Shown here piece by piece: positions 8,125 to 15,386 of a DNA stretch of 42,035 nucleotides (the stretch's first letter is position 1; each line of letters starts with the position of its first letter). Location of the stretch: positions 1 to 42,035 of IMG/VR virus record IMGVR_UViG_3300047469_000099; one strand, written 5' to 3'. The notes beneath the pieces are model-generated. The model saw nothing but the letters and a program-made list of their open reading frames with translations, was not told the origin of the DNA and did not search any database. The position numbers and the translations under genes were made by a program. Origin of the DNA: a virus.

Positions 8125-8463
8125 TCAGTACACCACCCACTCGCCCTTCGGCGTCATCACCCGGGCTTGTTCGTGATGGAGGACCGGCACGCCGCACCAG
8201 ATCGTCTCGATCAGGTCAGCGGGTGCGTCCGGATAGCTGGCTCGCACGTACTGGTTGCCGTTCTCCATGACGAACGTCCGGAACTCGGCCCACGACGGCA
8301 GCGCGTATTCCTCGACGAATTCCGACGCCTCAGAAACCGCGAGGTCATCAACCAACGCCGCGCCCACATCGCCTTGCGAGCCTTGCTGGACGGACGTTTC
8401 GGGCAATGATGCTTGTAAATTGACCGAATCCGACGCCGCGATATTGCCCTTAGCTCTGCCCAC
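8125..8463 (-). CDS. Hypothetical protein between the terminase genes, 112 aa
   Basis: 112 residues from a GTG at 8461-8463, with the start overlapping the previous gene by 14 bases. The first 45 residues are Ser/Ala/Val-rich and probably flexible. The rest (EFVEEYALPSWAEFRTFVMENGNQYVRASYPDAP onward) looks folded and ends in VMTPKGEWVVY. No motif is recognised. It ends one base before the large-terminase start, so it is surely co-translated and probably late. Confidence 0.65.
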   Translation of the reverse strand: MGRAKGNIAASDSVNLQASLPETSVQQGSQGDVGAALVDDLAVSEASEFVEEYALPSWAEFRTFVMENGNQYVRASYPDAPADLIETIWCGVPVLHHEQARVMTPKGEWVVY

Positions 8464-8734
8464 GCTTCACCCGTTCAAGTTCTTGGGCAGCCATGCGCCC
8501 AGTATTCACAATCGACTCAAGCGCGCCTTTCAACGATTCGATAGCGCGCAAACGAAGCCACGCGTCCGATTCTAATGACTTGTGGTAGTCCTCACTACTG
8601 CGCCACTCGGAAATCGCTTCCGCTTCCAGGCGATCGAACACACCTTTCAGCGTTTCGTTTTCGAGCAACTCAGAAACGCGCTCCGCTTCGAGCACGTCGG
8701 CGCGCAACTGCGCGATCTGCGCGGCATCAGCCAT
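8450..8734 (-). CDS. Hypothetical coiled-coil protein, 94 aa
   Basis: 94 residues from the ATG at 8732-8734, preceded by GAGGAAG; a longer frame upstream lacks such a site. Mostly helical and charged: repeated Leu/Ala/Glu heptads (IAQLRADVLEAERVSELLE) suggest a coiled coil. It overlaps the end of the small terminase by eight bases and the start of the next gene by 14. No family recognised; its position suggests a packaging accessory, but this is inference. Confidence 0.65.
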   Translation of the reverse strand: MADAAQIAQLRADVLEAERVSELLENETLKGVFDRLEAEAISEWRSSEDYHKSLESDAWLRLRAIESLKGALESIVNTGRMAAQELERVKRGQS

Positions 8735-9317
8735 TCGCTTCTTCCTCTGTTTGGGCGGCACCGGGTGCCGGGTTAGATTGCGCCGGCGCATCGACGAACA
8801 TCACCTTCACAAGCGACCCGCCCGCGGGAAGATCGACCTTCAGCGAGTCTTTCAACATGCCCAGGTGGCGCATGGCGTTCGCGAGTGCCGTGTTCTTGTC
8901 CGCGATCTTGTACTTCTTCGTGTAGCCGACGAATTGCCGATCCTCTCCGCTGCCCTCAAACTCTTCAAGCACATCGAGTCCAACGAGCGCGGCTGCAGTG
9001 TCGTCGTCAAGCTGGTTGATTGCGATCGGCTTGCCGTCGGCATCGAACAGTTTGCGGGGATCGAAGAACGCGATGCGCGCCAACTCGACGAGCACACGGT
9101 CCTGCGAAATCGCCATGCGTTCAGCACGAGCCTTCTTCGCGGCGCGCACCGCTTTGGCGACTTCAACATGTTTCAGCAGTCGCTGGCCTTGTGAATAGGC
9201 GGTTGCAGCCGAATAGCCCGCGCGCAGCGCCGCCTGAGTTGCGTTCAGATCGATCAGATATTCCTCGACGAATCGCTGGTGCTTCTCCGACAGCGGTGGC
9301 TTTTTACCTCGTTGCAT
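8727..9317 (-). CDS. terS: Terminase small subunit (Terminase_2 family)
   Basis: 196 residues. The N-terminal region (LSEKHQRFVEEYLIDLNATQAALRAGYS) is the classic Terminase_2 DNA-binding helix-turn-helix, followed by the helical oligomerisation region and a disordered Pro/Ala/Glu tail. The small subunit recognises the phage DNA to be packaged and activates TerL. The start is either ATG 9315-9317 (TGATG overlap with the upstream stop) or GTG 9318-9320 (GTGA overlap); GGGGAAAG lies just upstream of both. It stands three genes before terL, an ordinary arrangement. Confidence 0.9.
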   Translation of the reverse strand: MQRGKKPPLSEKHQRFVEEYLIDLNATQAALRAGYSAATAYSQGQRLLKHVEVAKAVRAAKKARAERMAISQDRVLVELARIAFFDPRKLFDADGKPIAINQLDDDTAAALVGLDVLEEFEGSGEDRQFVGYTKKYKIADKNTALANAMRHLGMLKDSLKVDLPAGGSLVKVMFVDAPAQSNPAPGAAQTEEEANG

Positions 9318-9490
9318 CACTTTCCCCGATAGATACTGAATGCTTTCACTTCACCACCGCGCAGTCGATGGCCCGCGAGCACGATGAATTTGCCAGTACG
9401 CTCGACGAAGCGATCAATGATCACCTCGCCCGAGCGAAGGACCACACGAACGCGCGTGCCACGCATGCAACTCGTGTGGGGTGTTTTCAT
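9317..9490 (-). CDS. Small basic hypothetical protein, 57 aa
   Basis: 57 residues beginning MKTPHTSCMRGTRVRV. It is basic and beta-rich: VRVVLRSGEVIIDRFVERTGKFIVL reads like a small barrel, with paired hydrophobic strands around GE and GK turns. No family assigned. GGAG lies upstream of the ATG at 9488-9490, which overlaps the end of the previous gene. It ends at the TerS start, so the two are translationally linked. Confidence 0.6.
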   Translation of the reverse strand: MKTPHTSCMRGTRVRVVLRSGEVIIDRFVERTGKFIVLAGHRLRGGEVKAFSIYRGK

Positions 9491-9768
9491 GCTGGGCTCC
9501 ACTCCGGCTCACCGCTCAAGATGAACGCAGCGAGCGACCGGCGGTTATGGCGCACCATCGCCTCAACGCGATAGGTGCCGTCCGGGTTCCAGTCGCGCGG
9601 CCGCGCAAGATCCACGTATTTTTCAGGCAAGTCGATGTCGACGAAAATGAAACCGTGGCGCGAATCCCGATGCAGAACTGGTCCGATCAGACGCCGAACC
9701 ACGCACTCGAACGTTTCGTATGGCTCGACGTCAGGGTATGGGCGCGACATCTGGACCAGAAGCCGCAT
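9487..9768 (-). CDS. Hypothetical protein, 93 aa
   Basis: 93 residues beginning MRLLVQMSRPYPDVEPYE. I chose ATG 9766-9768 because it overlaps the upstream stop as TGATG; an internal ATG at 9748-9750 is possible. It contains HGFIFVDIDLPEKYVDLARPRDW and RHNRRSLAAFIL, and looks like a compact alpha/beta protein. No family recognised. It overlaps the next gene by four bases. Confidence 0.55.
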   Translation of the reverse strand: MRLLVQMSRPYPDVEPYETFECVVRRLIGPVLHRDSRHGFIFVDIDLPEKYVDLARPRDWNPDGTYRVEAMVRHNRRSLAAFILSGEPEWSPA

Positions 9769-9968
9769 CAGAATTTGCCGATACGCCAGCCGCAACCCGA
9801 GACACGCGTGACTCGAAAAGAGCGAGCGCGTCGAAACGGCAATTTGAACCATGCGTCGAAGAAGCCCGACGACACCGAAACAGTGAGCCCAGAAACAAAG
9901 CCACCTTCGTTCAAACAGATTGCGCGCGGGCTGAACTGCCAATAGCCACCAAGGAATTTTCCGTGCAT
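9768..9968 (-). CDS. Small hypothetical protein, 66 aa
   Basis: 66 residues beginning MHGKFLGGYWQFSPRAICL, basic at the C-terminus. Support comes from a good ribosome binding site (TTGGAG about seven bases before the ATG at 9966-9968) and from the TGATG junction with the next gene. Composition is not obviously that of a conserved protein, and it may mainly couple translation. The 121 bases upstream (9969-10089) hold only very short frames. Confidence 0.45.
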   Translation of the reverse strand: MHGKFLGGYWQFSPRAICLNEGGFVSGLTVSVSSGFFDAWFKLPFRRARSFRVTRVSGCGWRIGKF

Positions 9969-10089
9969 TTCGATCTCCAATGAATGAGGGTGGCGGCTTA
10001 CCCGCCAGCATCCGCTCGGCACATTAGGCGCTGCGGCTCGCTACCTCATGGCCGGGCATAAGCCCACGCATGTGCCATACGCTCTTTGT

Positions 10090-10635
10090 TCATTTGGACT
10101 CAGGCAGCGCGCCGCTCATCACGTACTTGACGGCTTCGTCGACGTGCTTCAGCAATCCCGCGCGGCCGGCTGGGTTCATCGCCAGCAGCACCGAATGACG
10201 AAGCGAGCGAGCATCGAGGCCGGCCGCGTTCGTCCACGAATTCGCCTTCTCGAGATCGCGCAGGCGTTCGTTCTCAGCTTCGAGTTCTGCGATGCGATCG
10301 TCACGCGTGCGCACCTCCGAACGGTGGCCGCTCAGTTCAAGCGACAACGCCAGCGTGTCGAAATCTTCGTTCGGCTCGATCGCTCGATACTTGCGCTCAA
10401 ACACCGCCTTCGGGTTGATGTACTGATAGCCGTCTTCCTGCGTAACCAGGTAGTCGCCTGGGCCGGGGATGAAACGGGAGACCATTTCATCGCTGAGGTG
10501 AACGTCTTTCTGCGTGCCGTCGGCTAACGAAACGATGATGTCTACGCCACAGTCGGGAATCGGGCCCGTGATGTCGACGTCCACGATTACCGCAGCTTCG
10601 ACGCGGACCGGGTTTGCAATGTGTGTGAATTCCAT
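10090..10635 (-). CDS. Hypothetical early protein with coiled coil, 181 aa
   Basis: 181 residues. The N-terminal ~105 look like a beta-rich domain (VRVEAAVIVDVDITGPIPDCGVD, then GDYLVTQEDGYQYINPKAVFERKY). Residues about 113-130 form a short coiled coil (DRIAELEAENERLRDLEKAN), followed by a helical tail. GGAGAAG lies just before the ATG at 10633-10635. A perfect small hairpin, CCGGC-TAA-GCCGG (10650-10662), sits in the leader between this gene and the sponge gene. Function unknown; co-transcribed with the Acb2-like gene. Confidence 0.65.
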   Translation of the reverse strand: MEFTHIANPVRVEAAVIVDVDITGPIPDCGVDIIVSLADGTQKDVHLSDEMVSRFIPGPGDYLVTQEDGYQYINPKAVFERKYRAIEPNEDFDTLALSLELSGHRSEVRTRDDRIAELEAENERLRDLEKANSWTNAAGLDARSLRHSVLLAMNPAGRAGLLKHVDEAVKYVMSGALPESK

Positions 10636-10665
10636 TTCTTCTCCAATTGCCGGCTAAGCCGGTAA

Positions 10666-10890
10666 TTAAAACGTCGTCGGTTGCGCGATCGACCGGATGA
10701 CCGCCATAAAACCTACCTGCAACTCCGTCTTGCCGATCGCAAGCCAGCGCTTGTCGACGCCCGGCAGAGTCTCAAGCGCTTCCAGTTCGACGCGCAGGTT
10801 CTCCGCAAAATCTTTGATCACATTCATCGACGAAATCTCTTCCGGCGACAGGTCGCGATAGCCCTTGATCTGCTTATGCTGGTTGTCCAT
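10666..10890 (-). CDS. acb2: Acb2/Tad1-hairpin family protein, predicted cyclic-nucleotide sponge (anti-CBASS)
   Basis: 74 residues beginning [18 protein letters not shown]. The conserved parts of the Acb2 family are all visible: the QIKGYRDLS helix start, a central charged helix ([19 protein letters not shown]), then [19 protein letters not shown] followed by SIAQP at the C-terminus. Known family members form hexamers that bind CBASS signals such as 3',3'-cGAMP and cyclic trinucleotides, which stops CBASS effectors. I assign the family by these motifs; ligand and activity are inferred. TTGGAG precedes the ATG at 10888-10890, so I prefer it over longer frames. It lies in the early minus-strand operon, as an anti-defence gene should. 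Confidence 0.78.
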   Translation of the reverse strand: MDNQHKQIKGYRDLSPEEISSMNVIKDFAENLRVELEALETLPGVDKRWLAIGKTELQVGFMAVIRSIAQPTTF

Positions 10891-10987
10891 CAGTTCTCCA
10901 ATTCCCATTTCTGAGGGGTTAGGGGGTTTGCTTTTGTTGGGTTGCACGGAAATCGTTTTTTCTCGCACAGGTTCCAGTTCGCATTTG

Positions 10988-11521
10988 CTAGAGCCATAGC
11001 GCTGAACAGGTTTTCTCTACCGCGACTGCCTGACCACTTTCATATGATCTCAACCACACCCGTATGCGCATCCCGAAAAATCTGGAATACGGTAGCGGCG
11101 GGTTTATTCCTGAAAACGTAGACTGCTGCGCCCTAGTGCGTTCAGCCATTCCATCTACGCTGGGCCTTCTTTGCTTTCGCAGCCCACTAATCTCGTTTAT
11201 CGCGGTAGGCGCTACGCCAAGCTCGCCAGTTACGGCGAACCTTTGTTCCGCTAGGGCTGGGTTATGGCCCCCCGTCGACTTTTCTTTTATCCCGCTATGT
11301 CTATTCGCGGCTGGCAATAAAAAAACCCGATACGCTTTAGTCGGGCTTGGGCTGGCATGCCGTGAAACCAAGTTGCGATGGGAGAGACGCCCAAACCTGT
11401 TTTCACTTTCAAGCCCGACTAAAAAGTACCGGGTTACCGTCTCTGTTTTCGCGATATCAGCAATGCCGTACTGATGGGAAAACAATAAATGTTCACCACT
11501 CAGGCGGCAACCATATTTCAT
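10988..11521 (-). CDS. Uncertain ORF running through a nested hairpin/terminator; possible P4-ash-like or regulatory RNA region
   Basis: 177 residues if coding. Its ATG overlaps the primase stop as ATGA, which supports translation, but there is no clear ribosome binding site and the composition is unusual. The frame reads straight through an intrinsic terminator (11319-11345): the two hairpin segments give the peptides TRYFLVGL and [11 protein letters not shown]. That is more typical of a structured RNA that happens to be open. The arrangement reminds me of the P4 immunity/ash region, where short complementary segments control termination; I cannot verify homology. Either a protein or a control RNA, or both. 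Confidence 0.4.
   Translation of the reverse strand: MKYGCRLSGEHLLFSHQYGIADIAKTETVTRYFLVGLESENRFGRLSHRNLVSRHASPSPTKAYRVFLLPAANRHSGIKEKSTGGHNPALAEQRFAVTGELGVAPTAINEISGLRKQRRPSVDGMAERTRAQQSTFSGINPPLPYSRFFGMRIRVWLRSYESGQAVAVEKTCSALWL
11319..11345 (-). terminator. Intrinsic terminator inside the ORF at 10988-11521
   Basis: On the minus strand CCCGA (11345-11341), a ten-base loop and TCGGG (11330-11326) are followed by seven T. The stem is short but the T-run is complete. It would end transcription about 175 bases after the primase stop and so limit expression of the sponge gene and others downstream, unless the larger pairing at 11326-11433 changes the fold. Confidence 0.6.
11326..11433. repeat. 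Inverted repeat, 24-bp arms around a 60-bp loop
   Basis: The arms are 11326-11349 and 11410-11433. Their inner 14 bases are perfectly complementary (TTTAGTCGGGCTTG at 11336-11349, its reverse complement at 11410-11423), and over 24 bases there are three mismatches. Each arm can also fold on itself through CCCG/CGGG. On the minus strand the downstream arm is the terminator hairpin, so the two folds exclude each other, as in attenuators. Confidence 0.75.
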
Positions 11522-12348
11522 TTCGTTTTCCGAAATAGATCCCGCATAAGCACAATGAGAGCGTGAATTCCCTCTCGCATATGGAAGTCGTTGGCATCCT
11601 CTCCAACAACAGGCGGCATCGTCCACGGCAATCCGGTCGCTGTCGCAACCCGGCACCCGGTGCCGCTTTGATCGTTATCCGCCATCACGAACCGACGTCC
11701 GCCGACCATCTCTGCGACTTTCGGTATATTCCCTGCAGAAAAGCAAACGATCACACGCGCCTGGCGATGCATTTTCTCGAGCGCCGACCGAACACTTAAA
11801 CCAGTCGCGTATCCCTCGACGATCCAAGATTCACGACCAACGCCGATCGAGAATCCAGCACCGCTAGCCTCGCCATTCTTGAGGAACAGTTTTTTTCCCG
11901 ATTCCGGAATCCACTGGAGGCTAGTTACCCGCTGGTAGTCGCGCATGTTCCTCATTGGAATCACAAGACGGCCATCGGTATCGATAAGGCCGCGCTGATC
12001 GGGGAAGCCCTTCTTCGCCAGATAAGGGTGAGTGTCATAGCTGCAGCGAGCGATGACCTGCTGGGCGGCTGCGGCTGCCGCGGCCCTTTCTTCTGCTTCG
12101 CGCTGCCGCGCCGCCTGGATGTCACGCTTGGGGGGCGCGTTTTGAACGCTACCCTCGCCGCCGGGACGCCACGCAATAGCCTTCTCGTGAACGGCCCAGT
12201 TCTGCACCCAACCCGAGTGGCCATCGAACATGTACGCGCCGTTGCGCTTCTTCGGGTGATCCTCGGTCGGCACCCGGTGCGTGCGACCGTCGTCGTTCAG
12301 TGAGCGGATAATCAGGCCGTGTGCCTGCGCGAAATCACCGAACTGCAT
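11518..12348 (-). CDS. Toprim-domain primase-like protein
   Basis: 276 residues. The toprim signature is present: WIVEGYATGLS with Glu178, then FVMADNDQSGTG with Asp224 and Asp226. An N-terminal region (about 1-60) is followed by an Arg/Glu/Ala-rich helix (75-97). I see no zinc-finger cysteines at the N-terminus and no helicase domain, which is supplied by the next gene upstream. It would make RNA primers for phage DNA replication, like the primase part of phage P4 alpha-type proteins. GGGGAGG lies four bases before the ATG, and the start overlaps the helicase end by 14 bases. Confidence 0.82.
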   Translation of the reverse strand: MQFGDFAQAHGLIIRSLNDDGRTHRVPTEDHPKKRNGAYMFDGHSGWVQNWAVHEKAIAWRPGGEGSVQNAPPKRDIQAARQREAEERAAAAAAAQQVIARCSYDTHPYLAKKGFPDQRGLIDTDGRLVIPMRNMRDYQRVTSLQWIPESGKKLFLKNGEASGAGFSIGVGRESWIVEGYATGLSVRSALEKMHRQARVIVCFSAGNIPKVAEMVGGRRFVMADNDQSGTGCRVATATGLPWTMPPVVGEDANDFHMREGIHALIVLMRDLFRKTK

Positions 12349-13876
12349 TCGCCCTCCCCACTTGATGCGCGCGTCGAATCAGCAGCGACTGAACCTTGCC
12401 CTTCAATTCGGTCGTCGGCGCCTCAAGGCTCGACGTCGAGAAATCTGACTTCGGCCAGTGGCCATAGATGTTCTTGAACTGCGCGAGCGCGAACTTGCGC
12501 GCGGCATCAGGATCTGTCGGCTTACGCTCAACGGCGAGACAGCATAGTTGCCGCCACACGGAGTCCTTGTCCTTCAGATAAGCGGGCGTCTTCGATGCCG
12601 CGGCCTTTACGTCGCCCACAACTTCCATCACGCCAGCCACGTTCTCGACAAGCGACTGCCGCGTGCGCTCCTTGCCGCAAGCCGGGCACACCTTGCACGC
12701 CGGTGGCAGCACGAACCCGCATGAGCATGTGATTTCCTTCTTTTCCTTCTCAGTCGGTTCTGGCCGCACCTTGGCATCGAGCGCACCGTCGTCCAGTTTG
12801 TCGAGGCCTTCTGCGAAGATGCGCGCCGTATCCTCCCCGAACCGAACCACGTTGCCGCAGTGATCGAGCCACAGGCCGAACGTCTTGCCCTCGGCGGTGC
12901 GCATCACGCGCCCGAGCTGCTGGATGTGACTCGACAGGCTCTTGCGATACGGTCGCGCGCCGATGCCGCACAGAATGTCCGGAACGTCGAAACCTTTCGT
13001 GAAGACCTCGCACGAGACGAGTCCCGTGATCGTGCTGTCGGGCTTGCGGAATTCTTCGATCAGCTCGCGGCGCACATCGTCGCTGCCGTCGAGATAGCTG
13101 ATCTGCTGGAAGTTATAGCCGTGCTCGTTGAACTGGCGGCAGAGTTCATGCCCGTGCTCGACCGTCGCGCTGAAGACGATCGTTTTGACCGGGCCGCCAA
13201 AATGAAGCGTGGTTTTGTCGATCCATTCGGAAACGATGTCGCCGACGATCGCCATGCCGCGCTTCTCGATTTCCTTCTCGGACCACTCGCCAGCAACGAC
13301 CGGCGCGCCCGTCATGTCAACAGCACGCGCGGCGTACATCTGCAACGGCACGAGAAACCCTTCCTCGACGAGTTCATTCGTCGTGCACACGTTCACGAGG
13401 TTCGTGTACAGATCGGCCATGCCCTTCGAAAACGGCGTGGCACTGAGACCGATAACGCGCAAATCCGGACGATTTTTGATCAGCGCCGCAGTGGCCTTGC
13501 GCGTCGCGTGGCATTCGTCGACGAGCAGAAGATCGAGATCCGGAAAAAAGCCGCGCTTCTCGATCGTCTGTGCCGAACAGATCTGGATGCGCTCATACAG
13601 GCGCTTGCGCCAATGATTGGCCTGGATGACGCCGTGCGGAATGCCGTATTTGTCGAACACAGCGCTGGTCTGGTCTACCAGGTTGACGCGGTCCACCACA
13701 AACGCCGCGCGGCGACCTTTCTTGTTGACCTCGTCAGACAGGTGCGCGCCGATGATGGTCTTGCCTGCACCGGTCGGCGCCATCAGCACCTGAGCCCGAT
13801 GACCTTCGCGCGCACCTTTGCGCAGGCCATCGATTGAAGCGAGCTGGTACGGTCGCAGTTTGATTTCGTCAGGCAT
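12335..13876 (-). CDS. SF2 DEAD/DEAH-type helicase with C-terminal zinc ribbon
   Basis: 513 residues. Motif I is APTGAGKT (33-40), motif II DECH (120-123), motif III SAT (145-147). Motif VI region is HIQQLGRVMR. Residues about 386-405 hold four cysteines as CSCG and CKVCPACG, a zinc ribbon likely to bind DNA. The fold is that of restriction-type/UvrB-like SF2 helicases often found beside phage primases. It should unwind DNA during phage replication. It starts eight bases inside the end of the ParB-like gene and overlaps primase, so the three form one translational unit. Confidence 0.88.
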   Translation of the reverse strand: MPDEIKLRPYQLASIDGLRKGAREGHRAQVLMAPTGAGKTIIGAHLSDEVNKKGRRAAFVVDRVNLVDQTSAVFDKYGIPHGVIQANHWRKRLYERIQICSAQTIEKRGFFPDLDLLLVDECHATRKATAALIKNRPDLRVIGLSATPFSKGMADLYTNLVNVCTTNELVEEGFLVPLQMYAARAVDMTGAPVVAGEWSEKEIEKRGMAIVGDIVSEWIDKTTLHFGGPVKTIVFSATVEHGHELCRQFNEHGYNFQQISYLDGSDDVRRELIEEFRKPDSTITGLVSCEVFTKGFDVPDILCGIGARPYRKSLSSHIQQLGRVMRTAEGKTFGLWLDHCGNVVRFGEDTARIFAEGLDKLDDGALDAKVRPEPTEKEKKEITCSCGFVLPPACKVCPACGKERTRQSLVENVAGVMEVVGDVKAAASKTPAYLKDKDSVWRQLCCLAVERKPTDPDAARKFALAQFKNIYGHWPKSDFSTSSLEAPTTELKGKVQSLLIRRAHQVGRANAVR

Positions 13877-14849
13877 GGCCGCGCTCCAGCTGACGCTGCA
13901 GACGCTTGATCTGCTTCAGCGCTTCGGCATGCTTGTTCATCCAGTCGTCGCGGATCGCTTCGAGGCGACGAATCTCGCCTTCCAGCTTCGCAATGCGCTG
14001 GTTGGCTTCCACGAGTTGTTTCTCGCCTTCGCCGCGATCGCCAGCGCGATAGGCCTCAACTTCGGCTTCGAGCTCACGAGCCGTTGTCGCGACGTCGTTC
14101 AATTGCTCGCGCAGCTCGTCGCGTTCACCGGTGACAATCTCCAATGGAGACGGATTAGCCGGTGAGGAGTCCTCATCGGCGCGCTGACGCAAAGGCGGCT
14201 TGGTGGCAACTGCGTCGGTCCGCGACGCCAGTTCCGCGGCGCCTTCGTGCGGCGCACCGGCCTTCTGCTCGCGGATCGTCGGGGCTTTCTGTAATCCGAT
14301 TACAGGCTCCGTAGTCGAACCTTCGTCCCGTCCAGTTGAATCCGATTCAACGCCAGCCCGTTTTTTGTCGGCGCTGCGATCGCGATTCTCTTGCTGTCGT
14401 TTTGCGGCTTCGGGATAACGTATGGCGGCGACAAACGGATGTGAGACTCCACACGCCTTGGCAATCTGGTTGTCGCTCCACTCAGCCCATGCGGGGATGC
14501 TCAGGATGGTCTGAACGGCCCGGCGCTTATCGTCGTTCGTCCGGCGCAAACCGTGCTTTGAGTTAGCCCCTACGCTGGCGAGCAGTGCGTCCTGAAAATG
14601 CCCTTCCGTGACGAGTGCATTAATTTCGCCAAGATTCGCGGCTGTTGTGGCGTCAAAGCGATGAAAGCCGTCGACCAGGTAGTAATACACTTTGTCGAAC
14701 ACGACAGCGACGGGCGGCAGTTTCTCGCCAGCGAGAATCGCATCCCGGTATTCGGCAACCACATCCTGATTAATCTCGACGCGTGACTGCAGGCGATGAT
14801 CGAGGCGAATCTCAGACAGTTTCAAGCACTTAGGCTGCGGCTTTTGCAT
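13869..14849 (-). CDS. ParB-like nuclease/partition-domain protein
   Basis: 326 residues beginning MQKPQPKCLKLSEIRLD. The N-terminal domain has the ParB signature: SRVEINQDVVAEYRDAI, then LPPVAVVFDKVYYYLVDGFHRFDAT. A central helix-turn-helix-like stretch follows (WSDNQIAKACGVSHPFVAAIR). The second half is a disordered linker and a coiled coil (about 238-320). Phage proteins of this class are often replication or segregation accessories; no ParA partner is present, so classic partitioning is unlikely. ATG 14847-14849 lies 20 bases inside the upstream gene; longer starts lack a ribosome binding site. Confidence 0.75.
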   Translation of the reverse strand: MQKPQPKCLKLSEIRLDHRLQSRVEINQDVVAEYRDAILAGEKLPPVAVVFDKVYYYLVDGFHRFDATTAANLGEINALVTEGHFQDALLASVGANSKHGLRRTNDDKRRAVQTILSIPAWAEWSDNQIAKACGVSHPFVAAIRYPEAAKRQQENRDRSADKKRAGVESDSTGRDEGSTTEPVIGLQKAPTIREQKAGAPHEGAAELASRTDAVATKPPLRQRADEDSSPANPSPLEIVTGERDELREQLNDVATTARELEAEVEAYRAGDRGEGEKQLVEANQRIAKLEGEIRRLEAIRDDWMNKHAEALKQIKRLQRQLERGHA

Positions 14850-15096
14850 CACTGAGTCTCTTGCGGGAAATGGTTGCGGCGGGACGATTGGGGAATTGAC
14901 GGACGATGCGCTCATCGAAAGCCTGATTGAATGCTGCGCGCGCAACGATGGTCTGTGCGCCGTCTAGGCCCATACTCTTGCGCTCGAATTCGAACTGGCT
15001 ATCTCGGTAAAGAGTCGCGCCTTGCAATCCGTCGAGCCTGAGGCCGATCCGGTTGGCGTGCGCCGCGAAGTGGCGCTTGAGGTCGGGGGAGATCAT
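14830..15096 (-). CDS. Hypothetical early protein, 88 aa
   Basis: 88 residues beginning MISPDLKRHFAAHANRIGL. Basic and helical; no motif recognised. Its ATG overlaps the stop of the Cro-like gene as ATGA, and its end overlaps the ParB-like start, so it is the second gene of the leftward early operon. In that position lambdoid-type phages often encode CII-like or replication-linked proteins, but nothing in the sequence shows which. Confidence 0.6.
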   Translation of the reverse strand: MISPDLKRHFAAHANRIGLRLDGLQGATLYRDSQFEFERKSMGLDGAQTIVARAAFNQAFDERIVRQFPNRPAATISRKRLSDAKAAA

Positions 15097-15287
15097 GAAC
15101 TCGCCACCGTTGCTGCCTTTGCGCCGAGCAATGCCTCAAGCTTGCGATGGGTGTCGATCAGTACGCTTTTCGAGCGGCCGGTTTCAATATGGCTAATAGC
15201 GCCCTGCGAGAGTCCGCAAGCCTCTCCGATTTCCTTCTGAGAGAGCCCCAAGGCCCGGAGTGCCGTCACAAGTTCATTCGCTTCCAT
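15093..15287 (-). CDS. Cro-like XRE-family regulator
   Basis: 64 residues. Residues about 5-50 form a helix-turn-helix of the XRE/Cro type (LSQKEIGEACGLSQGAISHIETGRS). It has no peptidase or dimerisation domain. It is transcribed away from the CI-like repressor from the promoter at 15321-15349 and is the first gene of the leftward early operon, which is the position of cro. It would compete for the shared operators and shut off the repressor. ATG 15285-15287 is the first in frame after the promoter; only a GTG lies before it. Confidence 0.82.
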   Translation of the reverse strand: MEANELVTALRALGLSQKEIGEACGLSQGAISHIETGRSKSVLIDTHRKLEALLGAKAATVASS

Positions 15288-15312
15288 CGTCTGGCGTCGC
15301 ACATTCGTTGAA

Positions 15313-15341
15313 TTGACACCAGATTAATAGCATTGTATTTT
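15313..15341 (+). promoter_or_regulatory. Rightward promoter for the CI-like repressor, with operator half-sites
   Basis: TTGACA (15313-15318), a 17-base spacer and TATTTT (15336-15341) on the plus strand. ATTGACA at 15312-15318 and TGTCAAT at 15344-15350 are exact inverted copies, so the two -35 boxes are also symmetric half-sites. A second imperfect palindrome, GTATT-8-AATAC, covers 15335-15352. A repressor bound here could touch both promoters. Confidence 0.7.
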
Positions 15342-15349
15342 TCTGTCAA
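15321..15349 (-). promoter_or_regulatory. Leftward early promoter for the cro-like operon
   Basis: On the minus strand TTGACA (15349-15344), a 17-base spacer and TAATCT (15326-15321). This is close to the sigma-70 consensus, with a perfect -35. Transcription would start near 15314, about 27 bases before the cro-like ATG. It overlaps the rightward promoter almost completely. Confidence 0.75.
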
Positions 15350-15386
15350 TACCACATTGTTCGTCGTGAGTAGCAAAATCCAATAC

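Noticed and set aside
10023-10089. Very short minus-strand frames between the 66- and 181-residue genes
   Set aside because: Only about 8 to 15 codons, no convincing ribosome binding site and no conservation visible.
11064-11474. Plus-strand open frame (136 codons) opposite the nested hairpin region
   Set aside because: No ribosome binding site, no recognisable protein, and it crosses the hairpins from the other side; the minus-strand reading is better placed.
12860-13837. Plus-strand open frame (325 codons) opposite the helicase
   Set aside because: Antisense to a helicase with all motifs intact; composition is that of a complement shadow.
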